DNA of 64,000 nt, from NCBI GenBank assembly GCA_028386065.3, contig JAKUCV010000976.1, positions 34,739 to 98,738 of the forward strand, read 5' to 3'. Source of the stretch: Turnera subulata (lineage: Eukaryota; Streptophyta; Magnoliopsida; Malpighiales; Passifloraceae). Of the stretch, positions 36,401 to 47,016 are shown one piece after another (position 1 is the first letter of the stretch; each line of letters opens with the position of its first letter). The notes under the pieces were generated by a model, which saw nothing but the letters and a program-made list of their open reading frames with translations, had not been told where the DNA came from and searched no databases. The position numbers and the translations under genes are program-made.

Positions 36401-39400
36401 GTAGTCTTATAAAATATTTTTTTTTTATAGAATTTCATCATAATACTCCTCTAAAATCGCGCAAAATTATTTAATAATCCATACTACACTATGAAAAAAA
36501 CTTAAATACTTAGAAAAAATTACAAGTCTACCCTCTATTTACTATTATAAGTCGTTTTAGACTTTTTATTTTGTTTCAAATTATAAGATGCTTTAGAATT
36601 TTTAGGAATCACTAAATGTTTAATTTTTAAATATAACCCTACTATTAAATGATTAAGTAAGTGAAAGATTGAGTAAATAAAATTTTTACAAAGGAATCTT
36701 GTGATATATTACCATTTAGATTCATATTATCTAGGCCACATTAATTATTTTATTAAAGGTTGTGCAACATCCTTGAATGACTTATAATAGTAAACCGAGG
36801 GAGTATAACAACTTTCTTATAGTATAAAATCAGCAAATTAATATAATTATCCTCTTTATTGAATATATAATTTAATATTATAAATTATATAATCTAGAGT
36901 ATCATGAATATTATTGTTACAAAAATTCAATTTAAGAATTAATATAAAAAAATTATTATAAAGAATTCCTATCCTTCTAGATTATACAAAGAAGAATTAA
37001 CGAACATCAACAATTAATATTAAAAAATAATTATATTACATATTACAGCGTACATGTAGAAAAACTAGTCACTAAAAAAATTTGGAAAAATATTTTTTTA
37101 AAAAAATCTAAAAAGTCATTCATTATTGTCATTTATCGAATTGTCCAGTCATTTATTCCTATCCTCTATAGCAAAATGTTAAAGTCAAACACAAAACATT
37201 ATATTAGTTTTAAATGAGTCTAAAATTTATTGATAAAATAAAAATTCAAATTTTATACAAAAGACACATAATTTATCAACAATTCAAGTTTTTATACAAA
37301 AGACCCATAATTTATCAACAATTCAAGTTTTTATACAAAAGATACATAAACTATAAAATTTTTCAGACTATTTTGAACAACGTATTAGCAGTACAATATT
37401 AATCTAACTGATGTTACATCAAAATATTTCAAGGAACTTCTGGATCCTAACATCAAAATGTCTCAAGGAACTTCTGGACCAAAGGGCTTGTGATTTAGGT
37501 ATCCAATGACTGCATCTTCAACCCTGAAGATTAAATAACAAAATATAAACTGTCAAGTAGGAAAAAAAAAGAAAGAAAATATGTGGCTCAATAGAGAACA
37601 GTCAATAGACATATGCTTTCCATCAATGAAAAAACCAAAATACAACAAGCATGAATGAAGGTGTGAGGAGCCCCCCAAAAAAAAAATGAAAGTGGGGGAA
37701 GAAGATATCAGGATTCCTCCTACAGGATATCCTTGAATACTTGGAACTTTTATTAGCCAATAACCCCTTTTTTTTTGTAGTCTAACATTCATGGGGTTTT
37801 CCTTGTCGCTGTATTGAACTTCTGGTGAGATAAATAGCTGTGTTATACTTTTTGGGGTAAATTTGGAGAGTAAACATAACTTAAATTGGTTGCCGGCCTC
37901 TCCTCCATTGATTAAGATGATACCTTTGTCCTCTAAATGGAGCCAAAAATCCGTTGCCATTTGTATATCCAGCATCCACCAAATAGTAGCATCCTAATTT
38001 ATACCAAGACATAATTAAAAGAATATCCAGACTAAGCACCGGTAAAAAAGGGATAATATAAAACTTTAAAATGTACCATTTGGAACTTCTAAACCATCTT
38101 CTCTAGTGACAGCATCTCTAAATACCCTTCCATCAGCAGCTGAACCTTCCTATCCCGGAAGTACAAATATAAAATCCATATCTTGTGAAAAAGCTGCTAA
38201 AAGATTAGTTGTGATGTCCCCTTTTCTGTTCTGATATCTAGGCTTGGCAGTTTCAGGCACTTTCACTGGTATGCTGGTTCCATATAAAGCTTCCATACAG
38301 TTCTATAAATGGAACAAATAAAAATAAAAATTTAGACTTTAACCATATATGTGCTTTACTTTTGATTAATAAAATGAGATCAAATACCTTGAACCATTTC
38401 CACCTAGCATTTCTTGAGTTCTCCGGAATAGGCTCTGGTTTTTTGAATAAATCATCTTGAAGTCGAATGACCGCATTTAATACAATCCTAAATTGTCTAC
38501 AAATTGTCTCCCCCGATCGCCGGAAGCGAAATTTTACACAACAATTTTTTAGTGGTGACCCAGTATGACTAGAAACATAGCTACTTGCTCATCCACTTTC
38601 ATATTTTTCGTGTCCCTTAGTCTACCCTTTGTTTGCTACAAATCACACAATCCAGTAAATGTAAATCTATCCATTCGAAGTAACTCAAAACAAGAAACAT
38701 TATTTGAGTAAATCAAACGATTTAAATGCTTAGTGCGAGCAACATCTTGATTAAAATACCTAGCTTTCAAGCCATACTTCTCATGGTGTCTCACTACAAT
38801 AGCATAGGCAAACTGAAGAAGAATGAAAAGTCTTTTCATTCGATCCTTATGCCTTTTCAACAATAGAAACATAAGTTTCCTCTTTTGGGCCAAATCTAAT
38901 GAAGCCATGTTATATTACTGCAAGAAAAAAAAGCATAAAACTGAGCATATGTTTTTCAATATATATTCAACAGAAACAGGACAAGCTATAAAGAGAAAGA
39001 GTGAAGTAGATGTCAAACTACTTGAGGTTAAACAGAATTGCAGGACTGGTGTTAACATGGCAGAAATGTGATCCCTCAAGTAAGGGTTCCGAAACAAAAG
39101 ATACATGTAATTATCTGAAAGACATGAAGTTCCAAAAGTCTCCCATTATCATCTGTGATGATGGCCTGATGGCAATGTAAATGGAACAGACTCCCATTTT
39201 CCTATGTCATGTATAGTGTGTACATATTAGTCTAGCGAGTACAATTTTGGCCCTAGGTTATACCTAGTTCTATCAGTTAACTTCTCCATAGATATAGAAC
39301 GTGGTCAAAAGTTTGTGACACCAAAGTACAAAAAGACTAACTGGTGATTGAGCTAGATTTTGACATGACCTTGACAATACTAAAATATGCTCATTTCACC

Positions 39401-41846
39401 CCCACAAAATTTGCAGATGCAGTAGTAACACTTAAATTAGCAAATGATTGTGTGTAACCAATTATATTTTTGATCCTATATGTAAAAGTTTCACAAAATC
39501 TCCTCATTTCATTAGTCTCAAACTTTCTTCTTTATCCATATCCGAAGTCAGTCTACCTTTAAAGGATATCAATACAACCAAACTAATCCAAAAGATACAG
39601 ACTCCAATCTCTCTGCACTCAAAAGACAATTACATTGATTCCAATTCAGTTTACAAATTAGATTCATGACAGTCCACAAACTCCAAAGAACTGAAAATGA
39701 TATGAACAGCCTCATTATTTTATACATATATACACAGACAATAATTAATCATCTGAATACATGGAAAATGCAGGAAATTAATCCAACTACATTATGAGAA
39801 GAATAAGGGACGAAGCTTCTATTAGACTAAAAAAGAATCAAATAACAGAAAAGAAAACAGGTAATTTGACAGAAAGTATACCCTCTTTAAAACTCTCTTC
39901 TTGTCTTTTCTATTTCAGTATATTCACAGTAATGCCAAACTTTCCCTGCTCATTGAACACATACTTCTCATCTCGTAAACCTTGACAAGTTTTCCACATT
40001 GAGCTTCAGGGTGCAAACATAGTATTAAACTTGAACTGTTCCTAATAAGGAATTTTTAGGAGACCTGCATAAGGAATTTTTAGGAGACCTGCATCTTTAC
40101 TGGAGATGACTCCATCTCTCTGCACTCAAAAGAAAGTAAAGTTAAGATCAATGGTATCTAGGTTTCTTTCAACTCCATCTCTCTGTACATCCTCAAGAGA
40201 TAAGCCTAACAATTTGGCAGTAGGTTATAATACTACCTTTATCGTAACATTACATATCCATCATTATGTCCATACCTCGAAACAATAAAATTAAAATTGT
40301 AAATGAGTCAACTCAAGCCATTCATGTCAACTGCTATCAATTCAATTTCCAGGGGAAAAGAAAAAAAAAGGAGAAAGCATAAATCAGCACCAAAAAAAAT
40401 TTGATTTTCTCAGCGACACCAAACCACTAGAAGCACATGAAGATGACTACAAACAAAACTACTGCCACACTTATACGATAGGAAATGACCCAAATGAGAT
40501 GAATAAATGTCAATCCATGTGAACCCATATTAGGATGAAATTAAAGGCATATTAATCAATCCCACAACAGAAATATAAGAATTACCAAGTACTGCGTTGA
40601 AGCCACCAAAACCAATGAAAAAAGCAACATAAAAAAAATAGCAAGAGAAGTAGAGAAAACGGGAGAGAGAAAGAAATATAAAATACAAAGAAATTAAGAA
40701 AGGAATAGAAGGAGGGGAAGGCGACGCAGTGACCTACCCATGACGGCCGGTGACGATTGGATAAACGAAGGCGACTGTTGAGGCAGCGGCACGTCCTCCT
40801 CGCGGCAGCGATGGCGGTGGGTGGTCGTCGATTAAGGTGAGGCTGGAGAAGAGATAGATGAAAGAGGTTGCTGGTGTTTAGTTCGAATATCGGGGAGGAA
40901 GAAAAAATACCGAGGGTATTTTTGTCTTTAGGACGATATAAATGCGCTTATTTAGTTTTGGAATCCCAATACCATCTGAAATTAAAACATCCAATTCCAG
41001 CAAATCACGAGTATGAGATTCCACGGTAACGGATTCTCATTCCAAAACGTGAACCAAAAAAAAAAAAAGTAAAAAGTTGTATTCCCATTCCCATTCCTGG
41101 GGTGGGGCGCACCAAACACAGGCTGAATTCAATTCCAATTCCAAATTGATACCAAAGACTGTAAAGCACAAAGCATAGTTTAAAGCGTGGATTCTTTTCT
41201 TTTTCACTGCATCCTTTCCTTTGCAGCTATTCCGATCAACAAACAGCTTTACAGCTTCAGCTATGTCTGTTTCACAGCCGGTGCTGCAGGAATTGTATTC
41301 TCTGGATTTTATGTATTGGTAACAACCAAAAAGAAGCCCATGCCTCCTACGAATCTTCATCCTTCCTCACACTTGTATTCATTTACTAACTTCTTTGTTT
41401 TTTCTTCTCTTCTTTTCTTTTCTTTTTTTTTTTTTAAATTTCTTTTTAATTAAAACAGATTGATATCTGGGGATTGAGAGCACCATTCCTATTCTTAGAA
41501 TGGATTGGAATGAATGCAATGCTAGTGTATGTCATGGCAGCGCAAGGCATCTTTGAAGGATTCATTAATGGATGGTACTACAAGTCGGAGGACAACACGC
41601 TTGTAAGATATAACCTCAATTGAATTCTACTATAGCATTTTTTTTTTCTTGAAACATAACTTCCTTCTCTGTTTTTTTTTTTTATTTTATTATTTCCAGA
41701 TATATTGGATCCAAAAACATGTTTTTAATGATGTTTGGCATTCGGAGAGGTTAGGGACACTTCTATATGTGATATTTGCACAAATCACATTCTGGTCTGT
41801 AGTTTCAGGCATCTGTCATAAGTTGGGTATATACTGGAAGCTTTGA
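27479..41846 (+). CDS. heparan-alpha-glucosaminide N-acetyltransferase-like membrane protein
   Basis: Model of 13 exons, all GT-AG and in phase, 499 residues: join 27479-27727, 28526-28663, 28933-29014, 29195-29271, 29470-29585, 29765-29861, 29943-30059, 30178-30269, 30399-30465, 30584-30665, 41227-41318, 41459-41602, 41700-41846. About 70 polar N-terminal residues precede ATLDAFRGL and then about ten membrane segments. Family motifs: DHSPWNG, whose His matches the active-site His of human [30 protein letters not shown]; and EPEGLLSSISA. HGSNAT moves an acetyl group from cytosolic acetyl-CoA across the lysosomal membrane to glucosamine; plants lack heparan sulfate, so the plant substrate is unknown to me. 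Intron 10 (30666-41226) is filled with nested transposons. The convergent neighbour is the ACR-like pseudogene. Confidence 0.9.
27983..28292. repeat. compound TA/GTAT microsatellite in intron 1
   Basis: About 310 bases of alternating (TA)n, (GTAT)n and CTAT blocks. Long Tyr/Ile/Cys frames on both strands here are artefacts of the repeat. Confidence 0.95.
28331..28414 (+). repeat. 42-bp tandem duplication in intron 1
   Basis: Two perfect copies of a 42-base unit, CTGAAAACTTTTTCAAACTT…CTAGGGT, at 28331-28372 and 28373-28414. Confidence 0.95.
32246..32680 (+). CDS. Helitron-borne ORF with 31-residue tandem repeats
   Basis: A frame open from about 32383 to 32820 encodes about three copies of a 31-residue unit of the form [20 protein letters not shown] then [11 protein letters not shown]; an earlier, partly degraded copy begins near 32246. 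The 93-bp DNA period stays in frame. A basic [13 protein letters not shown] segment follows. An upstream ATG near 32188 gives MAPKRKKK and then meets a stop, so the original start may be lost. No Rep or helicase motif. Function unknown. Confidence 0.4.
33476..34178. mobile_element. Mutator-type MITE
   Basis: 703 bp with long inverted ends (GGGTTCAATACATTTTACCC on the left; the right end is its reverse complement with few changes). A 10-bp duplication GGAAGAACTA (33466-33475, 34179-34188) fits the 9-11 bp of Mutator-like elements. No ORF. Confidence 0.85.
35589..35954. mobile_element. hAT-type MITE
   Basis: 366 bp with ends CAAGGTTATTAAACCCGGAC and, reversed, CATGGTTATCAAATCCGGTC. The 8-bp duplication ATAGTGAT (35581-35588, 35955-35962) is the hAT signature. 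Confidence 0.85.
37245..37350 (+). repeat. 38/39-bp tandem repeat
   Basis: About 2.5 copies of TTCAAGTTTTTATACAAAAG and the following CCATAATTTATCAACAA, just after the outer Helitron. Confidence 0.8.
37553..38908 (-). pseudogene. PIF/Harbinger transposase pseudogene
   Basis: Pieces in order on the minus strand: 38908-38636 ([11 protein letters not shown]…; [17 protein letters not shown], typical N-terminal region); about 38540-38390 ([12 protein letters not shown], then [19 protein letters not shown]); about 38301-38077 ([38 protein letters not shown]); and about 37990-37880 ([20 protein letters not shown]). In the family the motif GALDGT carries the first catalytic Asp; here it is ALYGT (Tyr codon at 38282-38284). 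The Trp after VLPG is replaced by a stop (38150-38152), and the last part loses frame. The Asp in LVDAGY is kept. The enzyme cannot be active. Confidence 0.85.
38909..41122. other. non-coding arm of the Harbinger element
   Basis: About 2.2 kb with no recognisable gene. A 25-base tandem repeat (AAGGAATTTTTAGGAGACCT with GCAT) lies near 40048-40095. GC-rich sequence at about 40720-40850 could be the transposase leader. Confidence 0.45.
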
Positions 41847-41966
41847 GCAAAAGAAACAGCTTCATGGACTAGACAATGTGGAGTAGATTCCATACTTGTA
41901 ATTGGAGGTTATTTTGTGTTTGCTGTGCTAAATCCGCTTTTACTCTTTTTCGAAAAAATTTAAGTG

Positions 41967-42005
<39 letters not shown>
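41967..42005. repeat. (CTTT)n microsatellite
   Basis: About ten CTTT units in the 3' flank of the acyltransferase-like gene. Confidence 0.95.
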
Positions 42006-42080
42006 GCTGTAAAATAAAATTTCCCTCCAGTTAGTGGGTGTCAATGAAATCCCACCAGGAAAGTAAAGAATCCTAAAAGT

Positions 42081-42208
42081 CTACAAACTAACATAATATA
42101 TCTTCTAGTAGATAGTCGATAGCAATTTAACTCAACAGTTATATCTACAAACTAACATAATATATCTTCTAGTAGATAGTCGATAGCAATTTAACTCAAC
42201 AGTTATAT
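42081..42208 (+). repeat. 64-bp perfect tandem duplication
   Basis: Two identical copies (42081-42144 and 42145-42208) beginning CTACAAACTAACATAATATA between the two convergent genes. Confidence 0.95.
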
Positions 42209-42967
42209 GGTGGTTAATCTAACCCAAGCGTAAAGTCTATGGTCGTTGACTCTGAAACCACCATACCTGGAAGCAAGAGGCACCGAAGAAGACAACATCA
42301 TTTTTATTATTTTCCAAAAAAGGACTAATTATAAGATGGAAGCTCAAAATAGGTCTTAAATTTCCGTACATTACACCTAGTGGTTGAGTGAAACAATATC
42401 CAATAAACTGTATATACAAGAATATGCTGTGGAACTGTAACTTTATTAGCTTAGTTAAAAACTTAATTATGCAGGTGTCCTGAACGGTACAGCTTCCCTA
42501 TATTCTTTCTGTCTTTTAACTGAAATAATATTAATACCTTTACATTTGCAAAACCCCTCCCATCACTTATATTATGCTTACCATCTGGTTCAACATAAAG
42601 ATCTTACTGCAATACATGGAAGAAATAACTTTGATCAAAAACAAAAAATAAAAAAAAAAAAGATACATGGAAGAAATAAGACTATTGCAATACGGACATA
42701 GGCATCGCTAAACCTTTTTCTTTTATGGCATTGGCAACTGCTGTTGATGTACAGGGGATCCTAATTTAATTTAGCCCTTTCTGTGTGCTGCTACCATATT
42801 CTAATTCTTATGCATCCTAGCAAGTTAGCCTTAGAGGCACGTATCCACATGAACATTGATGCCTCTCTACCACATAAAAACCCATGATTTACACTGCATG
42901 CATATCCAGAGAAATAAAAGTACACTGCATGGAAGGCGATAACCATAGAGTACACCTCAAATTTTAA
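42209..42967. other. intergenic region between convergent genes
   Basis: No gene seen. It probably holds the 3' UTR end of the ACR-like locus. Confidence 0.5.
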
Positions 42968-44213
42968 TCACTCCCAGCCCATTAACATCCTCCAAACTTC
43001 TTCCTCAATTTTACTTCTTGGAACAGACAATCCTTCACCTTCATCCAGTAAGACTCTGTAAACCTCAAATTCTCTATCTCCAATCATACGCCTCCTAATT
43101 TTAGCCTGGAAAGGTGAGCAGTACGTATGTTAAAAAGAAAATTTATAGCAAATACAAAAAGAAAAAATAAAAAAGGTGACAGTGGAATATGATTGCATTT
43201 TTTCCAGTTCACAAAATCCCTGCGGTAATGGCTTGTCAAGTTTAAAAATTGTGCACAACTTGTCTCACTTCAATAGCAAACACAGCCTTAAGATATGCAA
43301 GGGAAAAGCTAAAGTAAAGCAAAGTTTAGCACAGCCCTAAGAAACATCTTTATGAGCAGGTAAGGCAGTACCCAGAAAATGCCAGTGTTAAGCATCTTGA
43401 GAGCAAGGGTGATATCATGAAAAACAAGAGGCCGCCCCTTGCTATTTAGCTCCACAGGATTTGCAACTAGCAGCTCTGTGTCAGTGTCAGGACCTCGGCT
43501 CACAACAGCAACTCTGAGAGGATGCAGTAGCTCCATCTCCAGACGAGAGGACAATGATTTCTGCTTGCATGGGTCAACTATTTTCTTTCCGTCGGTTTGC
43601 ACTATAAACAAATCAACCTCACACTTCCTTCTTTGTTTCACCGTGAAGCGTCCATAAGATATCTGTTCTCATAAAATTGTAGCTATAGTCAAGTACTCTT
43701 TCTGCTAGCTTCTACCATCGAAACTTGATCTAAATTGAGAATTAGCATGCTAATCCAAGCAATCTTTCTCAGAAAAAAAAAATGAAGAAAAAAGAAGATT
43801 AGGGATGTAGTCCTCATAATTGAACTTGGAAACACATTTTTTAAACATATGCAATTAGTTAGACACTGTTGACCTATTTACCTGTATACTATAATCCTTT
43901 AAAGTTCTCATTATGTCAAAAAGAAGACCTTTGTGATCTTGGCAAGCAATTTGAACAAGTGTGTGACCAGGACTGAGTGAGTTATCCATGGCAATGAAAA
44001 CACTAGTAGAAGTAAGCGAACTTGGCAGTTCATCAGGTATTTCCAAGGGGATCAAGTCTTCTGTGATTGCAGTTGGAAGAAAAGAAGATTCTGCTGAACA
44101 TGCAGCAATCTCAGGGCCAACCATTTCTATGTCGCAGCTTATCATGGCACTCCAAATCGCATTTTTTAAGTGGTCAGATGCATCCTCCTTTCTTTTATTT
44201 GTATGCAGGAGCC

Positions 44214-44397
44214 CCCTGATTAAGACAACAAACGAAGATTTAAGGAACTTTCTTTTTGGAAAAAGAAGAAAAATTCTTCAACAAGACAGAAATTGGACAG
44301 ACATCCCCTGATTAAGACAACAAACGAAGATTTAAGGAACTTTCCTTTTGGAAAAAGAAGAAAAGTTCTTCAACAAGACAGAAATTGGACAGACATC
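44214..44397. repeat. 92-bp tandem duplication at an intron 3' end
   Basis: Two copies offset by 92 bases, each starting CCCTGATTAAGACAACAAAC and ending GACAGACATC. It duplicates the acceptor-like sequence just upstream of exon 4 of the ACR-like locus. Confidence 0.9.
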
Positions 44398-44843
44398 TGA
44401 CGGGGTTCGGAGAAGTTTCCTTCCACTTTTTATGGACTGCGACCCTTAGTAGAAACAAATCCTATGACCCCAGATTAACTGTAATACAATGTCTCTAAAA
44501 AAGAACATTGTCATGAACGCTAGAAAATTTCTCCAGTAGCATGAATTGGAAGGAAAAAGTGATAGAACTCCACCCAAAATCGTGACAATAAGAAAGAAAA
44601 TCCCAAAACAAATCACATGGCAAGACCAGTAAGAACCTATCAGGCACAGGTAGGCACAGGATATTATAGCCTGATTCAGATTTGAATTTTTATACTGTTG
44701 TGGTTCAGATAGGCCTGCAATCATCATATATATATGCATGCCATTGTCAATTAGAACAGCAAATAAATATGAGAGTCCATGCACAAAACTATACAAATAA
44801 CATGAGTTTGAGCAGAGATATTCTGAATGCAGAACAGAACCTT

Positions 44844-46114
44844 TTTTTTTTTGAGAATCAAATTAATTTCATTGCAAAATTGGTTAGGGAGGTCCCTAAC
44901 AATATGTACATCCGTATATGTATGTACAACTACAAACAGGCAAACAATGAGAACTGAAAGTACTATACTAGTCAAGTTGACCCTACAAATTTAATTCCCC
45001 AGAAGTCACAAAGTTGTTGTATGTCAGTGCCCAACTGACGAGGTTTTAGGTTGGTTAAACCACAAAATCTAAACTTTAAATCAGCGCAAATGGCTGATAC
45101 AATAGCAGTAGGAGATCGGCATGTGTGGGTGAAAAAACGAGAATTACGCTCCCGCCATAGGTGATAAATGCAAGCGCACCATGCAAGGCGCAAGATCATA
45201 GACTGAATACTTTTCTTCTGCAGATATTTTTGTGCCCAGGAGAATTCAGTTTGCCAAGGTCCAGCTGCTCGTGACACATTGCATAAAGAGAGTATCCGAG
45301 ACCAAACCTCTGCAGCAAAAGGGCATTCGAAAAATAGGTGATTTCGTGACTCTTCAGGGTGCGAGCAGAGAAGACAAGATGCATCAGAAAGCACCCCCCA
45401 TTTCAATAGCCTCTGCCTGGTTGATAATCTGTTAAGAATGGCAAGCCATGAGATAAAACTATGCTTTGGTATGTAACCCCAAGACCAAAGTAGCTTAAAC
45501 CATGATACACGTGGCTGTTTTAGACGAACAAAATCCCATGCACTTCTGACCGTATACATCCCTGAAGGGGAGAGGTTCCACATAATCTGATCATCATCGG
45601 ATGATGGTACAATAGATGCAGCTGCAGCTTGCTGTAAGCTAGAGATAATAGGCAGCCGAGATACAGGCCAGCTCCATTGATTTTGAGAAATGAGTGTGCA
45701 TACCTTAGCTTGAGGAGGGATTTTAGTGCTGGGGATCTGGGAAGCAGGAATGACATTAGATAAAGTACCAGCAGGGTGCCATGAATCCCACCAGACAAAG
45801 GTATGGAGCCCATTCCCAATGGAATGCGAAACTGCTGAAGCAAAAGTTGATCGAATTTTCAATATTTTCCGTATGCTCCAGGAGCAACTAGCTGGAATTG
45901 GAATACTCCAAACACTTCTTCCTTTGAGTATATAGGTAGACACCCAAGCAACCCATAATGATCCAGCACACAGGAGTAAACTCCATAAATGTCGAGCAAT
46001 ACAGGCTTGGTTCCATTCTTTGATCTTCTTAATTCCAAGCCCTCCTTCTTGCTTAGGAAGTGAGAGATCAGACCAAGCAACCTTGGCTTTGCGTGCATTA
46101 GTTGATGTTCCAGA
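44844..46114 (-). mobile_element. 5'-truncated L1-type LINE
   Basis: A 1.27-kb insertion ending on the minus strand in an A run (T run at 44842-44852 of the plus strand). A 14-bp duplication CAGAACAGAACCTT (44830-44843, 46115-46128) shows target-primed insertion. Only the end of ORF2 is present, in open frame. Confidence 0.88.
44972..46114 (-). CDS. LINE ORF2 C-terminal fragment (RT end plus zf-RVT)
   Basis: The frame is open from the insertion edge (46114) to a stop at 44972, about 380 codons, with no start of its own. It begins in the end of the reverse-transcriptase region (LPKQEGGLGIKKIKEWNQA) and continues into the zinc-binding region of plant LINEs: KHSFISWLAILNRLSTRQRL, then C-x2-C in ASCLLCSHPEESRNHLFFEC. 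The catalytic RT motif and the endonuclease are missing through truncation. The undamaged frame suggests a fairly young insertion. Confidence 0.85.
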   Translation of the reverse strand, partial: SGTSTNARKAKVAWSDLSLPKQEGGLGIKKIKEWNQACIARHLWSLLLCAGSLWVAWVSTYILKGRSVWSIPIPASCSWSIRKILKIRSTFASAVSHSIGNGLHTFVWWDSWHPAGTLSNVIPASQIPSTKIPPQAKVCTLISQNQWSWPVSRLPIISSLQQAAAASIVPSSDDDQIMWNLSPSGMYTVRSAWDFVRLKQPRVSWFKLLWSWGYIPKHSFISWLAILNRLSTRQRLLKWGVLSDASCLLCSHPEESRNHLFFECPFAAEVWSRILSLCNVSRAAGPWQTEFSWAQKYLQKKSIQSMILRLAWCACIYHLWRERNSRFFTHTCRSPTAIVSAICADLKFRFCGLTNLKPRQLGTDIQQLCDFWGIKFVGST

Positions 46115-47016
46115 CAGAACAGAACCTTCTGTCTGTAATGAAGAATAGGCCCATCACTTTCCATCTGGTGTGGTGGATACCTTCACCTTTTTAATGGTGA
46201 GCTCAAGCTCACAAAGCACCGCAGTAACATCTGCAAAAAATAAATAAATAAACCCTCCAATATTCAATAACTAATATTAATTTAAGTCACTAGGAGGAAG
46301 AGGGCATCAAGCAACTTTATAGCCAAAAAGATTAACGGTTTCGCAAAGGTGAGGTGATTCCTCCGGACTCCATAAGACAGCTAAATCATAGAAACTGGAG
46401 CAAGAGCTTGGAAAACCAATCTAACAGCAAGCTTAGTGAGGGACATATGAAATGGAACATACATAAAGCTCAAAATCTTGAGAAAAGTTGCTCCCTGGGA
46501 TTATTGTTAGAATAGGTCCCTGCTCTCTTTCTCTACTTGTTGATGAATTCCCAACACTCAACCCAGAGCAGAAGCACAAAAGAAATGTGAACAAGAAACC
46601 ACACAATTGAGAGCACATAGGCTCAATTTTGTTTAAAATTAATTAAACAAGAACTGAACCCAAATTCCAAAGCAAAGAATAATAATTACCATGTAAAAGC
46701 CCTTCGGTCAAAACAGCATAACTTCAAGAGGAACACATCAGGAGGTTTGGGAGGTTGCAATTCGGAGCGGTAATAGTGAATCCCAGAAACAAAATTTTAG
46801 TAACAATTCTTCTTTAATAATAAACGCACAAATATGAAAGCTTTAGGCCTCAGCTTGCTTACCTCCTCTAACAATGTTAAGACCAAAGAAGAGGAAGACG
46901 CGACACAAGTCACAACCAAGGCCGGCCTTGTCAGGACAGTTCACAGTGATAACACTCGGCTCTCCTTCTTTCTCCGCTTGGTTGATGATCACTACGTCGT
47001 CGTGCAAAATACCCAT

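Larger units (their letters stand above)
31454..37068 (+). mobile_element. Helitron, outer copy, interrupted at its fourth base
   Basis: The 5' bases TCTA (31454-31457) join, after removal of the inner Helitron, to TACTATATATAAAAGCACGA at 34534, giving an intact Helitron start. The 3' end is TAGAAAAACTAG at 37068. Flanking bases A and T match the AT target. No Rep/helicase sequence was seen in 34534-37068, so it is non-autonomous. Confidence 0.65.
31133..41123 (-). mobile_element. PIF/Harbinger transposon in intron 10
   Basis: Left end GGGTATGTTTGGTACACGCC; reversed right end GCCTGTGTTTGGTGCGCCCC. Shared GTTTGGT and GGAATGGGAATG blocks mark imperfect terminal repeats. A 3-bp duplication TGA (31130-31132, 41124-41126) fits the superfamily. 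It contains a dead Harbinger transposase on the minus strand and is swollen by nested Helitrons (31454-37068). The Myb-like second ORF of such elements was not found. Confidence 0.7.
30738..41161. mobile_element. MITE in intron 10, split by a Harbinger element
   Basis: The ends CAGTTTGGTATCATGGAATT (30738) and, reversed, CAGTCTTTGGTATCAATTTG (from 41161) are similar inverted repeats rich in GGAATTGAATTC motifs. Without the inner insertion the element is about 430 bp. I could not find a clean target duplication, so its superfamily is open. Confidence 0.5.
42968..47016 (-). pseudogene. ACT-domain-repeat protein (ACR9/ACR10-like), broken
   Basis: Exons in order: 47016-46863 (MGILHDDVVIINQAEK…VNCPDKAGLGCDLC, first ACT domain); about 46787-46690; 46230-46126 (DVTAVLCELELTIKKVKVST); 44215-43882 (ISCDIEMVGPEIAACS…QDHKGLLFDIMRT); 43662-43372 (ISYGRFTVKQRRKCEVDLF…GPDTDTELLVANPVEL); 43105-42968, ending LMGWE. 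This order matches plant ACR9/ACR10, four-ACT-domain proteins thought to sense amino acids. Lesions: the start of exon 2 (expected to follow …NIVRG with a DVSTDGKWC-like part) is missing; the end of exon 2 is two bases short of frame before GLLH; exon 3 lacks one base after PDGK, giving TGA. A LINE sits at the exon 3 donor. The last three exons are open. Sequencing error could explain single-base shifts but not the missing block. Confidence 0.75.

Noticed and set aside
41187..41453. 88-codon frame starting before exon 11
   Set aside because: It is exon 11 of the acyltransferase-like gene extended into both introns.
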